The position numbers and the translations under genes are program-made. The notes beneath the pieces are model-generated. The model saw nothing but the letters and a program-made list of their open reading frames with translations, made no database searches and was not told where the DNA came from. Shown piece by piece: positions 18,680 to 26,980 of a DNA stretch of 29,381 nucleotides. The stretch is from Oceanospirillaceae bacterium UBA7410 (GTDB lineage Bacteria > Pseudomonadota > Gammaproteobacteria > Pseudomonadales > Balneatricaceae). The DNA lies in the NCBI GenBank assembly GCA_002470565.1, contig DKMQ01000045.1, positions 5,971 through 35,351 of the forward strand. Direction: 5' to 3'. Each line of letters begins with the position of its first letter. Positions within the stretch are counted from its first letter, which is position 1.

Positions 18680-20062
18680 ATGAAGTACGACGTAAATAAC
18701 TACGATAAAAAAGACGCGTTAGCTGATGACCGCAATCACGTATGGCATCACATCACTCAGCATAAGCCCCTTGAAGATAAAGATCCTTTAATGATTGTTG
18801 AAGGCAAGGGAATGCACGTCACTGATATTAATGGCAAAGTGCATTTGGATGCTGTTTCTGGCGCGGTATGGACTGTAAACGTAGGCTACGGCCGCGAATC
18901 TATTGCTAATGCTGTGCGTGATCAATTGGTTAAGCTTAACTATTTTGCCAATAGTGCAGGCACGCTGCCAGGTGCGCTTTTTGCTAAAAATCTGATTGAT
19001 AAAATGCCAGGCATGAGTCGTGTTTATTATTCTAACTCCGGTTCTGAAGCTAACGAAAAAGCCTATAAAATTGTACGTCAAATTTCTGCTAAAAAATATG
19101 GTGGTAAAAAGCATAAGATTCTTTATCGTGACCGCGATTATCATGGCACTACTATTACTGCGCTAAGTTCAACTGGTCAGCATGAACGTAAAAACCAATA
19201 TGGGCCTTTTACTCCAGGCTTTGTAGAGTTTCCACATTGTTCTGCGTACCATTCTGAAAATGGTAGCGATGCCGACTTTGGTATTCAAGCTGCCCAAGCA
19301 ATGGAAGAAGTCATTTTACGTGAAGGCCCGGACACGGTAGGTGGCGTTATAGTAGAGCCTATTACTGCTGGTGGTGGAGTGATTGTTCCACCACAAGGCT
19401 ACTTTGAAGAAATTCGCCGTATCTGTGACAAGCATAATGTTTTATTAATTATGGACGAAGTAGTATGTGGTTTAGGCCGCACTGGTACTTGGTTTGGCTA
19501 TCAACACTTTAACGTTATCCCTGATATTGTGACTATGGCAAAGGGTGTAGCTAGTGGTTATGCAGCTATATCTTGCACAGTAACAACAGAAGCTGTGTTT
19601 GAAACGTTTAAATCTGACGCCTCTGATCCGATGGATTATTTCCGTGATATTTCAACCTTTGGTGGTTGTACTGCCGGTCCTGCTGCTGCACTAGAAAACA
19701 TGCGCATTATTGAAGATGAAAATCTGATGGAAAATGTTGTAGTAATGGGCGAATACTTAAGCAAGCGCCTACATGAACTTAAGGACAAGCACTCAATTAT
19801 AGGTGATGTTCGTGGCAAGGGGCTATTTCAAGGTGTTGAACTGGTGACAGATCGTCAAACCCGTGAACCAGTCCATGAAAGCGTAGCGATTGCTATTGCA
19901 GGAGACTGCATGGCCAATGGCGTCATTATTGGCCGCACTAACCGAAGCTTTACTAGTCATAACAACACTTTGTGCTTGAGTCCTGCGCTTATTGCTACTC
20001 AAACTGAGTTGGATGAAATAGTAGATGCTATTGACGCCGCCATCACTCGTGTTACTGCCTAG
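18680..20062 (+). CDS. tpa: Taurine:pyruvate aminotransferase Tpa
   Basis: Class-III PLP aminotransferase, 460 aa, moving the taurine amino group to pyruvate to give sulfoacetaldehyde and alanine. SNSGSEANEKAYKIVRQ, ILYRDRDYHGTTI, IVEPITAGGG and MDEVVCGLGRTGTWFGYQHF are visible. The PLP lysine is Lys288 in TMAKGVASGY, followed by YFRDISTFGGC. These blocks match Bilophila-type Tpa closely as I remember that sequence. The divergent TauR-like regulator and the nearby tauAB and sulfite-oxidising genes support the substrate. GGAG lies 9 nt before the ATG. A hypotaurine or other omega-amino acid aminotransferase is the main alternative. The gene is monocistronic, closed by a strong terminator. Confidence 0.9.
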   Translation: MKYDVNNYDKKDALADDRNHVWHHITQHKPLEDKDPLMIVEGKGMHVTDINGKVHLDAVSGAVWTVNVGYGRESIANAVRDQLVKLNYFANSAGTLPGALFAKNLIDKMPGMSRVYYSNSGSEANEKAYKIVRQISAKKYGGKKHKILYRDRDYHGTTITALSSTGQHERKNQYGPFTPGFVEFPHCSAYHSENGSDADFGIQAAQAMEEVILREGPDTVGGVIVEPITAGGGVIVPPQGYFEEIRRICDKHNVLLIMDEVVCGLGRTGTWFGYQHFNVIPDIVTMAKGVASGYAAISCTVTTEAVFETFKSDASDPMDYFRDISTFGGCTAGPAAALENMRIIEDENLMENVVVMGEYLSKRLHELKDKHSIIGDVRGKGLFQGVELVTDRQTREPVHESVAIAIAGDCMANGVIIGRTNRSFTSHNNTLCLSPALIATQTELDEIVDAIDAAITRVTA

Positions 20063-20098
20063 TAGCTAAGCGCTGTATATTGCAGTCATAGTCATTCT

Positions 20099-20143
20099 AA
20101 AAAACCTATTCATGAGCCCTTGGTTACATGAATAGGTTTTTTT
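20099..20143 (+). terminator. Strong terminator after tpa
   Basis: AAAAAACCTATTCATG (20099-20114) pairs with CATGAATAGGTTTTTTT (20127-20143) around a 12-nt loop. The A-run and T-run make it a bidirectional-type intrinsic terminator. Confidence 0.92.
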
Positions 20144-20157
20144 GTGTCTGTGAATAG

Positions 20158-20187
20158 GTGTCATATCAAGTCCCTTGGTACTATAAT
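20158..20187 (+). promoter_or_regulatory. Candidate promoter of the DUF442 gene
   Basis: GTGTCA (20158-20163), an 18-nt spacer and a perfect TATAAT (20182-20187) precede the ATG at 20235 by about 40 nt. This suggests expression independent of tpa. Confidence 0.45.
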
Positions 20188-20234
20188 AATCTTTCATCTA
20201 GTATGCTTTGATCGAATTTAGGAACTAAACCACC

Positions 20235-20624
20235 ATGGACATTACCAAAATAAGTGACACTTTTGCTGTAGCGACACAAATTTTAGCCCAAGATATGCCA
20301 ATGCTAAAAGCGCAGGGTATGACCACCATTATTAATAACCGTCCAGATGGCGAAGAAGGGCACCCTTCAAGTAGTGCTCAATTACAAGCTGCTGCTGAAG
20401 CATTGGGTATGGCATATCATTTTATTCCAGTTGTGGGCATGAATTTCCCCCAGGCTGCTGTGTCTGAAATGGCCCAAGTAGTAACGCAGTCATCTAGCAA
20501 GGTATTAGCATTTTGTCGCACTGGTAATCGATCTATCAACATGTGGGCAAGAGCAAATGAGTTGGCTGATACTGGTGTTGATGTGTCAGCATTAGTGGCA
20601 AAAACGTCTTTCAAGCTTGTTTAA
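20235..20624 (+). CDS. DUF442/TIGR01244-family sulfurtransferase- or phosphatase-like protein
   Basis: A 129-aa cytoplasmic protein. MDITKISDTFAVATQI and TIINNRPDGEEG are the family N-terminal blocks. The active-site loop is FCRTGNRS, with Cys94 and Arg99 spaced C-x4-R, as in rhodanese loops rather than the C-x5-R of classical tyrosine phosphatases. The same domain forms the N-terminus of BLH-type proteins in sulfide-responsive operons, and stand-alone members are annotated both as phosphatases and as sulfurtransferases. It lies between tpa and the sulfite dehydrogenase genes, so a role in handling reactive sulfur is attractive but inferred. Its actual activity cannot be decided from sequence. 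Confidence 0.82.
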   Translation: MDITKISDTFAVATQILAQDMPMLKAQGMTTIINNRPDGEEGHPSSSAQLQAAAEALGMAYHFIPVVGMNFPQAAVSEMAQVVTQSSSKVLAFCRTGNRSINMWARANELADTGVDVSALVAKTSFKLV

Positions 20625-20729
20625 CATTAGCGCACTTGTAGATTATGGGAGCTCATGTTTATAAGGCTATATAACTAAAGGTTATAAAAATATTGTTTTT
20701 TATTCCATTACATTAGCTTAGTCTAGTGC

Positions 20730-20800
20730 TATAGTGAATCAAATGGATCCAAAGCGTAAATGTTCTTGGGTCCAATGTACTAAAGATTCTCTATAGGAGG
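20730..20800 (+). promoter_or_regulatory. Leader of the 61-aa gene: -10-like box, hairpin, 17-codon upstream ORF
   Basis: TATAGT (20730-20735) resembles a -10 box; the -35 is weak. TGGATCC (20744-20750) can pair with GGGTCCA (20768-20774) with one G-U pair. A short ORF at 20743-20796 (MDPKRKCSWVQCTKDSL) ends in TAG that overlaps the AGGAGG ribosome binding site (20795-20800) of the next gene. Whether the short ORF is translated is unknown. Confidence 0.35.
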
Positions 20801-20805
20801 CTGAT

Positions 20806-20991
20806 ATGGCTAATGTGGGCACTCAACTGAAGTTGAACTATGTTTTTGAAACTGAGCAATTATCTGAAGAGGTGAGGGCCACTTGTAACTTGCGCATAGT
20901 TCAGCAGAACAGGCCGTTAATTAAAACCAGTAATCCAATAAACCCTAATGTTGCAGAAATTTCTCCTGTATTTGTAGGTATTGCTGGTTAA
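20806..20991 (+). CDS. Unrecognised 61-aa protein
   Basis: I do not recognise this protein. It is 61 residues, soluble-looking, without signal peptide, membrane segment or repeat, and has one cysteine (ATCNLRIVQQ). The C-terminal third is rich in Asn, Pro and Val and ends VFVGIAG. Reality of the gene is supported by a near-perfect AGGAGG 5 nt before the ATG and by a strong terminator right after the stop, which together make a self-contained gene. The leader has a hairpin and a possible 17-codon upstream ORF. It sits between the DUF442 gene and soeA with its own borders. Function is unknown, and nothing in the sequence ties it directly to taurine metabolism. Confidence 0.65.
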   Translation: MANVGTQLKLNYVFETEQLSEEVRATCNLRIVQQNRPLIKTSNPINPNVAEISPVFVGIAG

Positions 20992-21023
20992 ATGTTTAGA
21001 ATTTAATATTTTCCTCCTTTGTT

Positions 21024-21047
21024 AGCTGCCATTGGCAGCTTTTTTTT
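21024..21047 (+). terminator. Terminator after the 61-aa gene
   Basis: AGCTGCC, a 3-nt ATT loop, and GGCAGCT are followed by seven Ts (21041-21047): a compact, strong intrinsic terminator. Confidence 0.93.
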
Positions 21048-21137
21048 GCGTGACGTTTGGGCATTTTATAAGGTATTTGCGGCTTTTATAGCTACTTTGT
21101 TTTTAGTTAAGGGATGCTGCAAGTTACAGTGTAAAGT

Positions 21138-21196
21138 CTGGCCCTAAGGTAAAATAAAGTTTGGCTGTTGGACAAAAGTGTTACATCCTATATGCT
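21138..21196 (+). promoter_or_regulatory. soeA promoter with shared taurine/sulfite module
   Basis: TGGCCCTAAGG (21139-21149), 10 nt, then TTTGGCT (21160-21166) recur upstream of tauA with the same spacing. CTGGCCCTAA (21138-21147) differs at one base from the TauR direct-repeat motif CTGGACYTAA as I recall it for R. capsulatus. A promoter TGGACA (21169-21174), 16-nt spacer, TATGCT (21191-21196) follows directly, giving a leader of about 25 nt. The positions suggest an activator binding just upstream of or over the -35. Confidence 0.55.
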
Positions 21197-21228
21197 TTGT
21201 GTCATCAACCTTATAAGCGTTTTTTCCT

Positions 21229-24153
21229 ATGACTAAAAGCCAAGACCTGCCTCAGTTTGAAGATCACTCGAAACAAGAACATCGATACACCACTTGCTAT
21301 ATGTGCGCCTGTAGATGCGGTATTAAAGTCACTATAGAAGACGAAAAAATACGTTTTGTACAAGGTAACCCAGATCACCCAGTGAACAAAGGTGTACTTT
21401 GTGCCAAGGGTAATTCGGCCATTATGAAGCAACTCTCGCCGGCTAAACTAAAACAACCTTTATTGCGCAAGCCAGGCACAGAAAGGGGTGCTGGAGAGTT
21501 TGTACCTATTTCATGGGATGCAGCTCTAGAAATGTTAACGGCTCGATTAGCCAATATTCGTGCGACAGACCCTAAAAAATTGGCCTACTTTACTGGTCGA
21601 GACCAAATGCAGGCTTTAACGGGCCTTTGGGCTAGCCAGTTTGGCACTATTAACTGGGCAGCCCACGGAGGCTTTTGTTCGGTAAATATGGCAGCTGCTG
21701 GTTTGTACACTATGGGGCACTCGTTTTGGGAATTTGGTGACCCAGATTGGGAACGGACTAAATACTTTATGATGTGGGGCGTGGCAGAAGACCATGCGTC
21801 CAATCCAATAAAACTAGGCCTAAAACGTATTAAAGAGCGTGGAGCTAAGTTTGTTGCTGTTAACCCAGTGCGAACTGGCTATCAAGCTATTGCTGACGAG
21901 TGGGTTGCTATTACCCCAGGCACAGACGGTATGTTTGCCCTTTCTATGATGCAAGTATTGCTAAGAGAAGGCTTAATAGATGACGAGTTTTTAATTCGTT
22001 ATACCAACGGACCACAGTTAGTTATCAACAATCCTGGCAAGCAAGGCGATGGCTTATTATTGCGTGACGAGCAAGGTAACCCTCAAGTGTGGGATCAGCA
22101 CACTAATGGTGTGCAATCAGCATTAAGTGCTGAGGTAGCACCTGCCTTAATAGGTGAATATGAAGCACCTTGTGGCACACCCGTTAGAACCGCCTTTAGT
22201 ATTTTAATGGAAAAATACATGGCGCCAGAATATGCGCCAGAAGCTGCAGCAAAAATATGTGGCATTGATGCGGACAGTATTGAACGTATTGCCCTAGAAA
22301 TGGCTCATGTGGCCTTTAAAGAAACCATCACTATTGACACAGAGTGGACCGATTGGGCTGGGCGTAAACAAACTCAGTTTATTGGTAGGCCTGTATCCAT
22401 GCATGCAATGCGTGGCATATCAGCGCACTCAAATGGTTTTCAGACGTGCCGCGCCATCCACCTACTGCAAGTTGTATTAGGTACTATTGATTGTCCAGGT
22501 GGACATTTGGCCAAGCCACCGTTTCCTAAGCACATTGTGCCGCCGATTAAACCCGCTAAGGGTAATGCACCCAATACGCCGCTAGAATCTGCACCTTTAG
22601 GTTTTCCTACTCAGCCAGAAGATTTGGTCATTGATGAAAACGGTAAGCCTAGGCGTATTGATAAAGCTTATTCTTGGGATGCTCCTATTGCCAATCACGG
22701 GCTAATGCATATGGTGATTAGTAACGCCGTAGCTGGCGACCCATACCGCATCGACACATTGATGTTGTTCATGGCTAATATGGCATGGAATTCGAGTATG
22801 AACACAGCCCAAACTATGGATATGCTTCGATCTAAGGATGATGACGGAGAGTACAAAATTCCGTTTATAGTCACTTGTGATGCATTCCACTCAGAGACGG
22901 TTAATTTCTCTGATTTAGTGCTGCCAGATACCACGTTCCTTGAACGTTACGACACTATTTCTATGTTGGATCGTCCTATTTCAGAAGTGGATGCAGCGGC
23001 TGACTCTATTCGCCAGCCCATTTTGGCTATCGATCGAGACGTACGTAGCTGGCAAGAAGTCATGGTGGATTTGGCGGGACGCTTAAAATTTCCAGCCTTT
23101 ACTAATGATGAAGGGCTGCCTAAGTACAAAGGCTATGAAGACTTTATCGTTAACTTTGAGCGCGCACCTGGTATTGGGTTTTTAGCTGGATGGCGCGGTA
23201 AAAATGGTGAAAAGTCTTTGCGCGGTGAACCTAATCCGAATCAATGGCAAGCTTACATAGATAACCAGTGTTTCTTTAAGTTTGAGCTTAAACCTAACCA
23301 AAGGTATATGCGTCATGCCAACAGAGATTATCTAGAGCTAGCCAAAGAAGCCAGTTGGGTAGGCAGTACGGATCAGATTGTTATTGAAATCTATTCTGAA
23401 ACTTTGCAAAAATTCCGTCTGGCAGGGCAAGGTCTATATGACGGCCCACAACCTACCGAAGAACATCATAAAGAACGTTTGAAAACGTATTTTGATCCAT
23501 TGCCATTTTACTACCCGCCTCTAGAGCAGGCGCGAACAGATGCAAAAGAGTATCCATTTTTTGCCGTTAACCAGCGGCCTATGTTTATGTATCATTCATG
23601 GGATTCGCAAAACTCGTGGCTGCGTCAAATCATGTCTCAAAACTACCTATATATGCACCGTAGTAAAGGTGAAGCGCTAGGTATTAAAGACTTTGGCTGG
23701 GCATGGGTAGAGTCACACAATGGACGTATACGTGTACAAGTTAAATTGATGGAAGGGGTTAACCCAGAAACAGTGTGGACATGGAACGCCATCGCTAAGC
23801 AGCAAGGCACTTGGGGTTTAAGTGATGATGCGAACGAGTCTCAAAAAGGCTTCTTAATGAATCACCTTATTAATGAGCTATTACCAGGAGAAGCTGAAGC
23901 TGGTGGTCATCGCATGACTAACTCTGACCCAGTGACAGGTCAAGCCGCTTGGTATGACTTAAGGGTGAAAATTACCCCAGTGGGTAAGGATGAAATTCCC
24001 TTGGAAGAACAAAACCTTGCATGGCCGCGCTTTGATAAAGCCAAGGGATTGCCTAACTTCACACCTGCAAGCAAGATGAGCAGTTATAGTAGTCATCCTA
24101 ATATAAACATTAGCCGTGGCTGGCGTGATATTTTTAGCCGAGGTGCAAAATGA
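21229..24153 (+). CDS. soeA: Molybdopterin sulfite dehydrogenase catalytic subunit, SoeA-like
   Basis: A 974-aa member of the complex iron-sulfur molybdoenzyme (DMSO reductase) family. An N-terminal [4Fe-4S] site is formed by Cys23, Cys26, Cys30 and Cys58. Cys150 in HGGFCSVNM is a candidate molybdenum ligand. There is no twin-arginine signal, so it should act in the cytoplasm. SoeABC oxidises sulfite to sulfate at the cytoplasmic face of the membrane, passing electrons to quinone. Length, the lack of a Tat signal, the soeBC partners and the adjacent taurine genes support SoeA over the related thiosulfate/polysulfide (PsrA/PhsA), tetrathionate or DMSO reductases. The start at 21229 lacks a clear ribosome binding site. 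soeB overlaps by 4 nt. Confidence 0.88.
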   Translation: MTKSQDLPQFEDHSKQEHRYTTCYMCACRCGIKVTIEDEKIRFVQGNPDHPVNKGVLCAKGNSAIMKQLSPAKLKQPLLRKPGTERGAGEFVPISWDAALEMLTARLANIRATDPKKLAYFTGRDQMQALTGLWASQFGTINWAAHGGFCSVNMAAAGLYTMGHSFWEFGDPDWERTKYFMMWGVAEDHASNPIKLGLKRIKERGAKFVAVNPVRTGYQAIADEWVAITPGTDGMFALSMMQVLLREGLIDDEFLIRYTNGPQLVINNPGKQGDGLLLRDEQGNPQVWDQHTNGVQSALSAEVAPALIGEYEAPCGTPVRTAFSILMEKYMAPEYAPEAAAKICGIDADSIERIALEMAHVAFKETITIDTEWTDWAGRKQTQFIGRPVSMHAMRGISAHSNGFQTCRAIHLLQVVLGTIDCPGGHLAKPPFPKHIVPPIKPAKGNAPNTPLESAPLGFPTQPEDLVIDENGKPRRIDKAYSWDAPIANHGLMHMVISNAVAGDPYRIDTLMLFMANMAWNSSMNTAQTMDMLRSKDDDGEYKIPFIVTCDAFHSETVNFSDLVLPDTTFLERYDTISMLDRPISEVDAAADSIRQPILAIDRDVRSWQEVMVDLAGRLKFPAFTNDEGLPKYKGYEDFIVNFERAPGIGFLAGWRGKNGEKSLRGEPNPNQWQAYIDNQCFFKFELKPNQRYMRHANRDYLELAKEASWVGSTDQIVIEIYSETLQKFRLAGQGLYDGPQPTEEHHKERLKTYFDPLPFYYPPLEQARTDAKEYPFFAVNQRPMFMYHSWDSQNSWLRQIMSQNYLYMHRSKGEALGIKDFGWAWVESHNGRIRVQVKLMEGVNPETVWTWNAIAKQQGTWGLSDDANESQKGFLMNHLINELLPGEAEAGGHRMTNSDPVTGQAAWYDLRVKITPVGKDEIPLEEQNLAWPRFDKAKGLPNFTPASKMSSYSSHPNINISRGWRDIFSRGAK

Positions 24154-24836
24154 AATTAGGTTTAGTTGTCGATTTAGATACTTGTGTTGGTTGTCATGCA
24201 TGTGCAACAGCCTGTAAGCAGTGGAATACCTCTGGCACCATTGGCCCTTTAAGTGATGAAAGGCCTCATGGTAAGGATCCAAGTGGTAGTTGGCTTAACC
24301 GCATACATTCTTACGAAGTAGGTGACAGCCCACATAGTAAAACAGTGAATATCCCTATGTCGTGTATGCACTGTGAAACAGCAGACTGTGTCACAGTATG
24401 TCCTACAGGTGCTTCTTACAAGCGAGAAGAAGACGGTATAGTGCTGATTGACCAAGATAAGTGCATGGGTTGTAATCTATGTTCTTGGGCTTGTCCGTAC
24501 GGTGCACGTGAACTAGATGCAGACTCTGGCACTATGAAAAAGTGTACCTTATGTGTAGATCGTATTTATGACGAACAATTGCCTGAAGCTGAGCGTCAGC
24601 CAGCTTGTGTATTAACTTGCCCAACATCTTCTCGAGTATTTGGAGATTTTGATGATCCAGATTCAGAAGTTTCAAGGTTAACCCGAGAACGTGCGGGACA
24701 GCAGCTAATGCCAGAGCTTGGTTATAATCCAGTGAACACTTATTTGCCGCCAAGAAACCCGAAGCAGCAGGATAAGATTGAAGTGTCGCCCATGCAGGGT
24801 GTCAGGCAACTGGTTAATCGAATTATTAACCGTTAA
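24150..24836 (+). CDS. soeB: Iron-sulfur electron-transfer subunit, SoeB-like
   Basis: A 228-aa DmsB/PsrB-type ferredoxin subunit with four cysteine clusters, consistent with four [4Fe-4S] centres: TCVGCHACATAC near residue 12, CMHCETADCVTVCP, CMGCNLCSWACPYG, and CTLCVDR with CVLTCP. It transfers electrons from the molybdenum subunit to the membrane subunit. The ATGA overlap with soeA indicates translational coupling and a fixed ratio. There is no signal peptide, which agrees with a cytoplasmic complex. Confidence 0.92.
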   Translation: MKLGLVVDLDTCVGCHACATACKQWNTSGTIGPLSDERPHGKDPSGSWLNRIHSYEVGDSPHSKTVNIPMSCMHCETADCVTVCPTGASYKREEDGIVLIDQDKCMGCNLCSWACPYGARELDADSGTMKKCTLCVDRIYDEQLPEAERQPACVLTCPTSSRVFGDFDDPDSEVSRLTRERAGQQLMPELGYNPVNTYLPPRNPKQQDKIEVSPMQGVRQLVNRIINR

Positions 24837-24863
24837 TTATTACGCCAAAGTTAGGTATTTATT

Positions 24864-25793
24864 ATGCATCCCGCTTTTTCAGTTCTTATTTTTACCGTCA
24901 CATCTGGTGCTGGCTATGGTTTATTAGCGTGGCTTGGAGCCGGTCAGTTATTGGGTCTGACACAAGCCTATACGATAGGTTTACAATTAACTCTAGGTGT
25001 CATGGCAATGGTGCTTATTACCATCGGCCTGGTTTCTTCCACGATGCACTTGGCTAGTCCAAAAAATGCGTGGCGATCTTTTAGCCGCTTTCGCACCTCA
25101 TGGCTATCTCGTGAAGCCGTATTTGCAGTGCTGCTTTATCCAATTGCTGCGCTTTATGCAGCTGCCATATTCTGGCAGTGGTCAATGATCGATGTATTGG
25201 CTGGTTTAAGCATGGTGTTTGCACTGATCATCTTATTTACCACAAGTATGATTTACGCCAGCTTAAAAACCATTCGTCAATGGAACACACCAATGGTGCC
25301 TGCGTTGTTTATGGCGTATGCGCTGATGAGCGGAGGGTTGTTATTTGTTGCAGTCAGTGGCTTCTCTGGGGTGCTTAATCCACAGTTGTTAATCGTGGTT
25401 ATGGCGTTAGTGCTGATCACTTTAGCTTTAAAAATGGTTTATTTTTTCTGGCAAGGAAAACCTACAGGTGCCACTATTCAAACAGCTACCGGTTTTTCCC
25501 AAGCTAGCGTGCGTTTGTTAGATGCAGGCCATAGTGCCCCAACTTTTTTAAACAGAGAGTTTGGCTACCAAGTGGCTGCAGACTTCCTTTTACGATTGCG
25601 TATAGTGATGACATTCGCTGTATTTATGTTGCCTTTAGGCCTGGTTTATTGGGTGTTCGCTGACACTGGAATAGTAGAGATATTAGCAGTGGCCTGGGTC
25701 ATAATGATGGCTGGCTTGTTGCTAGAACGCTGGTTGTTTTTTGCTGAAGCTAGGCATGTGGTGCGTCTGTATCAAGGAGATCAACGCACTTAA
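24864..25793 (+). CDS. soeC: Membrane anchor subunit, SoeC-like (DmsC family)
   Basis: A 309-aa protein with about eight hydrophobic segments, beginning MHPAFSVLIFTVTSGAGYGL, typical of SoeC/DmsC anchors. It should hold SoeAB at the membrane and reduce quinone. The segment STMHLASPKNAWRSFSRFRT, then SWLSREAVFA, is the conserved loop of this family. It follows soeB by 27 nt, and the next gene starts immediately at its stop codon, so the four genes probably form one operon. Confidence 0.9.
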   Translation: MHPAFSVLIFTVTSGAGYGLLAWLGAGQLLGLTQAYTIGLQLTLGVMAMVLITIGLVSSTMHLASPKNAWRSFSRFRTSWLSREAVFAVLLYPIAALYAAAIFWQWSMIDVLAGLSMVFALIILFTTSMIYASLKTIRQWNTPMVPALFMAYALMSGGLLFVAVSGFSGVLNPQLLIVVMALVLITLALKMVYFFWQGKPTGATIQTATGFSQASVRLLDAGHSAPTFLNREFGYQVAADFLLRLRIVMTFAVFMLPLGLVYWVFADTGIVEILAVAWVIMMAGLLLERWLFFAEARHVVRLYQGDQRT

Positions 25794-26567
25794 ATGGAAA
25801 GCATAAACCTAAATTGGTTTTACCTACCATTATCTTCTTTCGAACTCGCTTATGTCCTAAGCATCGTCTTTTTTGCAGGCGTTGTAAGGGGGGTAGCGGG
25901 TTTTGGCTTTTCTGCCCTGTGTTTTTTCGCCCTTGCTCCCATTTTTAACGCTCAAACGATTGTTCCTTTGATGTTTGTCATGGAGCTAATGGCAAGTTTG
26001 CATTTGTTACCCAAGGTTTGGCGTCACATACCTTGGCGATGGATGATAATCCTTAGCGTTGGCACATTGGTAGGCACGCCTTTGGGTGTGATTGGACTAC
26101 AACATTGGCAGTCTGATATGGTGCGTGGTTTAGCAGGCGCAGGAGTATTGGTCGCTTGCTTTGCCTTATGGAATCAGTGGCATTTCAAGTCTGCTAATAG
26201 CGTTGGGTGGTTGTTGTTGGCAGGCGCGGTGGTAGGGTTTGTTAACGGCCTAGCAAGTATTGGTGGGTTAGTGGTGGCGGTGTATATGATGTCATCAAAA
26301 ATGTCTCATGTCGTCATGCGTGCGGGCTTAATTATGTTTTTTTTAGTGACTGACCTATATGGTTTGGCCTGGTTCCATGGTCAAGACCTTTTGGCTCCTG
26401 AGGTGCCAAGCCTGCTGCTTGTGATGATGCCGGTCATGTTGGTTGGCAATCAAATTGGGTCTGTTTTGTTTGATCGAATTGATGCTTTAGCCATGCGCAG
26501 AGTAACATTAAGTTTATTGTCAGCACTTGCAAGCATTGCCTTGTATAGCGCATTATCTAATCTGTAA
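25794..26567 (+). CDS. tauE: TauE/SafE-family sulfite or sulfonate exporter
   Basis: A 257-aa protein with about seven to eight membrane segments. VVRGVAGFGFSALCFFALAP is the first TauE/SafE repeat motif and VVGFVNGLASIGGLVVAVYM the second. Family members export sulfite, sulfoacetate or other organic anions in C2-sulfonate degraders. Its ATG directly abuts the soeC stop codon (zero gap), so it is co-translated with the sulfite dehydrogenase. This makes sulfite the most likely substrate, giving the cell both oxidation and export as detoxification routes. The gene symbol is by family only. Confidence 0.85.
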   Translation: MESINLNWFYLPLSSFELAYVLSIVFFAGVVRGVAGFGFSALCFFALAPIFNAQTIVPLMFVMELMASLHLLPKVWRHIPWRWMIILSVGTLVGTPLGVIGLQHWQSDMVRGLAGAGVLVACFALWNQWHFKSANSVGWLLLAGAVVGFVNGLASIGGLVVAVYMMSSKMSHVVMRAGLIMFFLVTDLYGLAWFHGQDLLAPEVPSLLLVMMPVMLVGNQIGSVLFDRIDALAMRRVTLSLLSALASIALYSALSNL

Positions 26568-26680
26568 GTATAGACATTCGTCATTGCCTCAATTCCTATT
26601 ATTGGAACATTCATTATGGTTTCGAAGCCATGTGAAAAACTGTCTCTATAACCCCTTCTAATAATCATTAAGGTAGAAGC

Positions 26681-26959
26681 ATGAAGGTATCAAACAAAAA
26701 AGCAATTGTCTTTGGAGGCCACTGTTATTACTGTGAGTCGTAACCCCAAAAAGGCGGGTGATGTGCCTGCAGGAGTGACGCTAAAAAAATGCGACGTGAC
26801 TGACCGCCAGCAATTAGCAAAGCTATTCAAGACTGTGCTCCTTTTGACATCCTAGTGAGCTTTGCTACGCATGGAACACGTGCTCTAGGGCCTTTAGTAG
26901 ACATGGATATGGATGGTTACTTAGCTAATAATAGCTTTCATGTCGTTTTTTTGGCCTAG
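26681..26959 (+). pseudogene. Decayed short-chain dehydrogenase/reductase (SDR) fragment
   Basis: Three pieces in two frames reconstruct the N-terminal ~95 residues of an SDR. ATG at 26681 gives MKVSNKKAIVFGG. The frame then shifts to ATVITVSRNPKKAGDV and TLKKCDVTDRQQLAKLF, and shifts back to DCAPFDILVSFATHGTRA and GPLVDMDMDGY, ending at TAG (26957-26959). The glycine-rich TGxxxGIG cofactor loop is deleted, and the catalytic Ser-Tyr-Lys region is absent or unrecognisable downstream. A ribosome-binding-site-like aaggtagaag still precedes the ATG. The function of the ancestor is unknown; sulfoacetaldehyde reductase is also an SDR, but I see no specific link. Confidence 0.8.
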
Positions 26960-26961
26960 TT

Positions 26962-26980
26962 TTTGGATGTTACATCCAAA
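26962..26980. repeat. Perfect inverted repeat after the SDR remnant
   Basis: TTTGGATG, TTA, CATCCAAA: perfect 8-bp arms with a 3-nt loop. No T-run follows. Its right arm belongs to TGTTACATCC, which is also in the soeA promoter (21179-21188). Confidence 0.6.

Noticed and set aside
18788..19144. Long minus-strand open frame inside tpa
   Set aside because: It lies antisense within a gene with clear family motifs, has no ribosome binding site, and its composition looks like a shadow frame.
23959..24282. Minus-strand open frame across the soeA-soeB junction
   Set aside because: Antisense to two well-supported genes, with no recognisable domain or start signals.
21229..25793. DMSO, thiosulfate or polysulfide reductase instead of sulfite dehydrogenase
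   Set aside because: No Tat signal on the catalytic subunit, and the exporter and taurine genes are adjacent, so cytoplasmic sulfite oxidation fits better. It remains a family-level inference.
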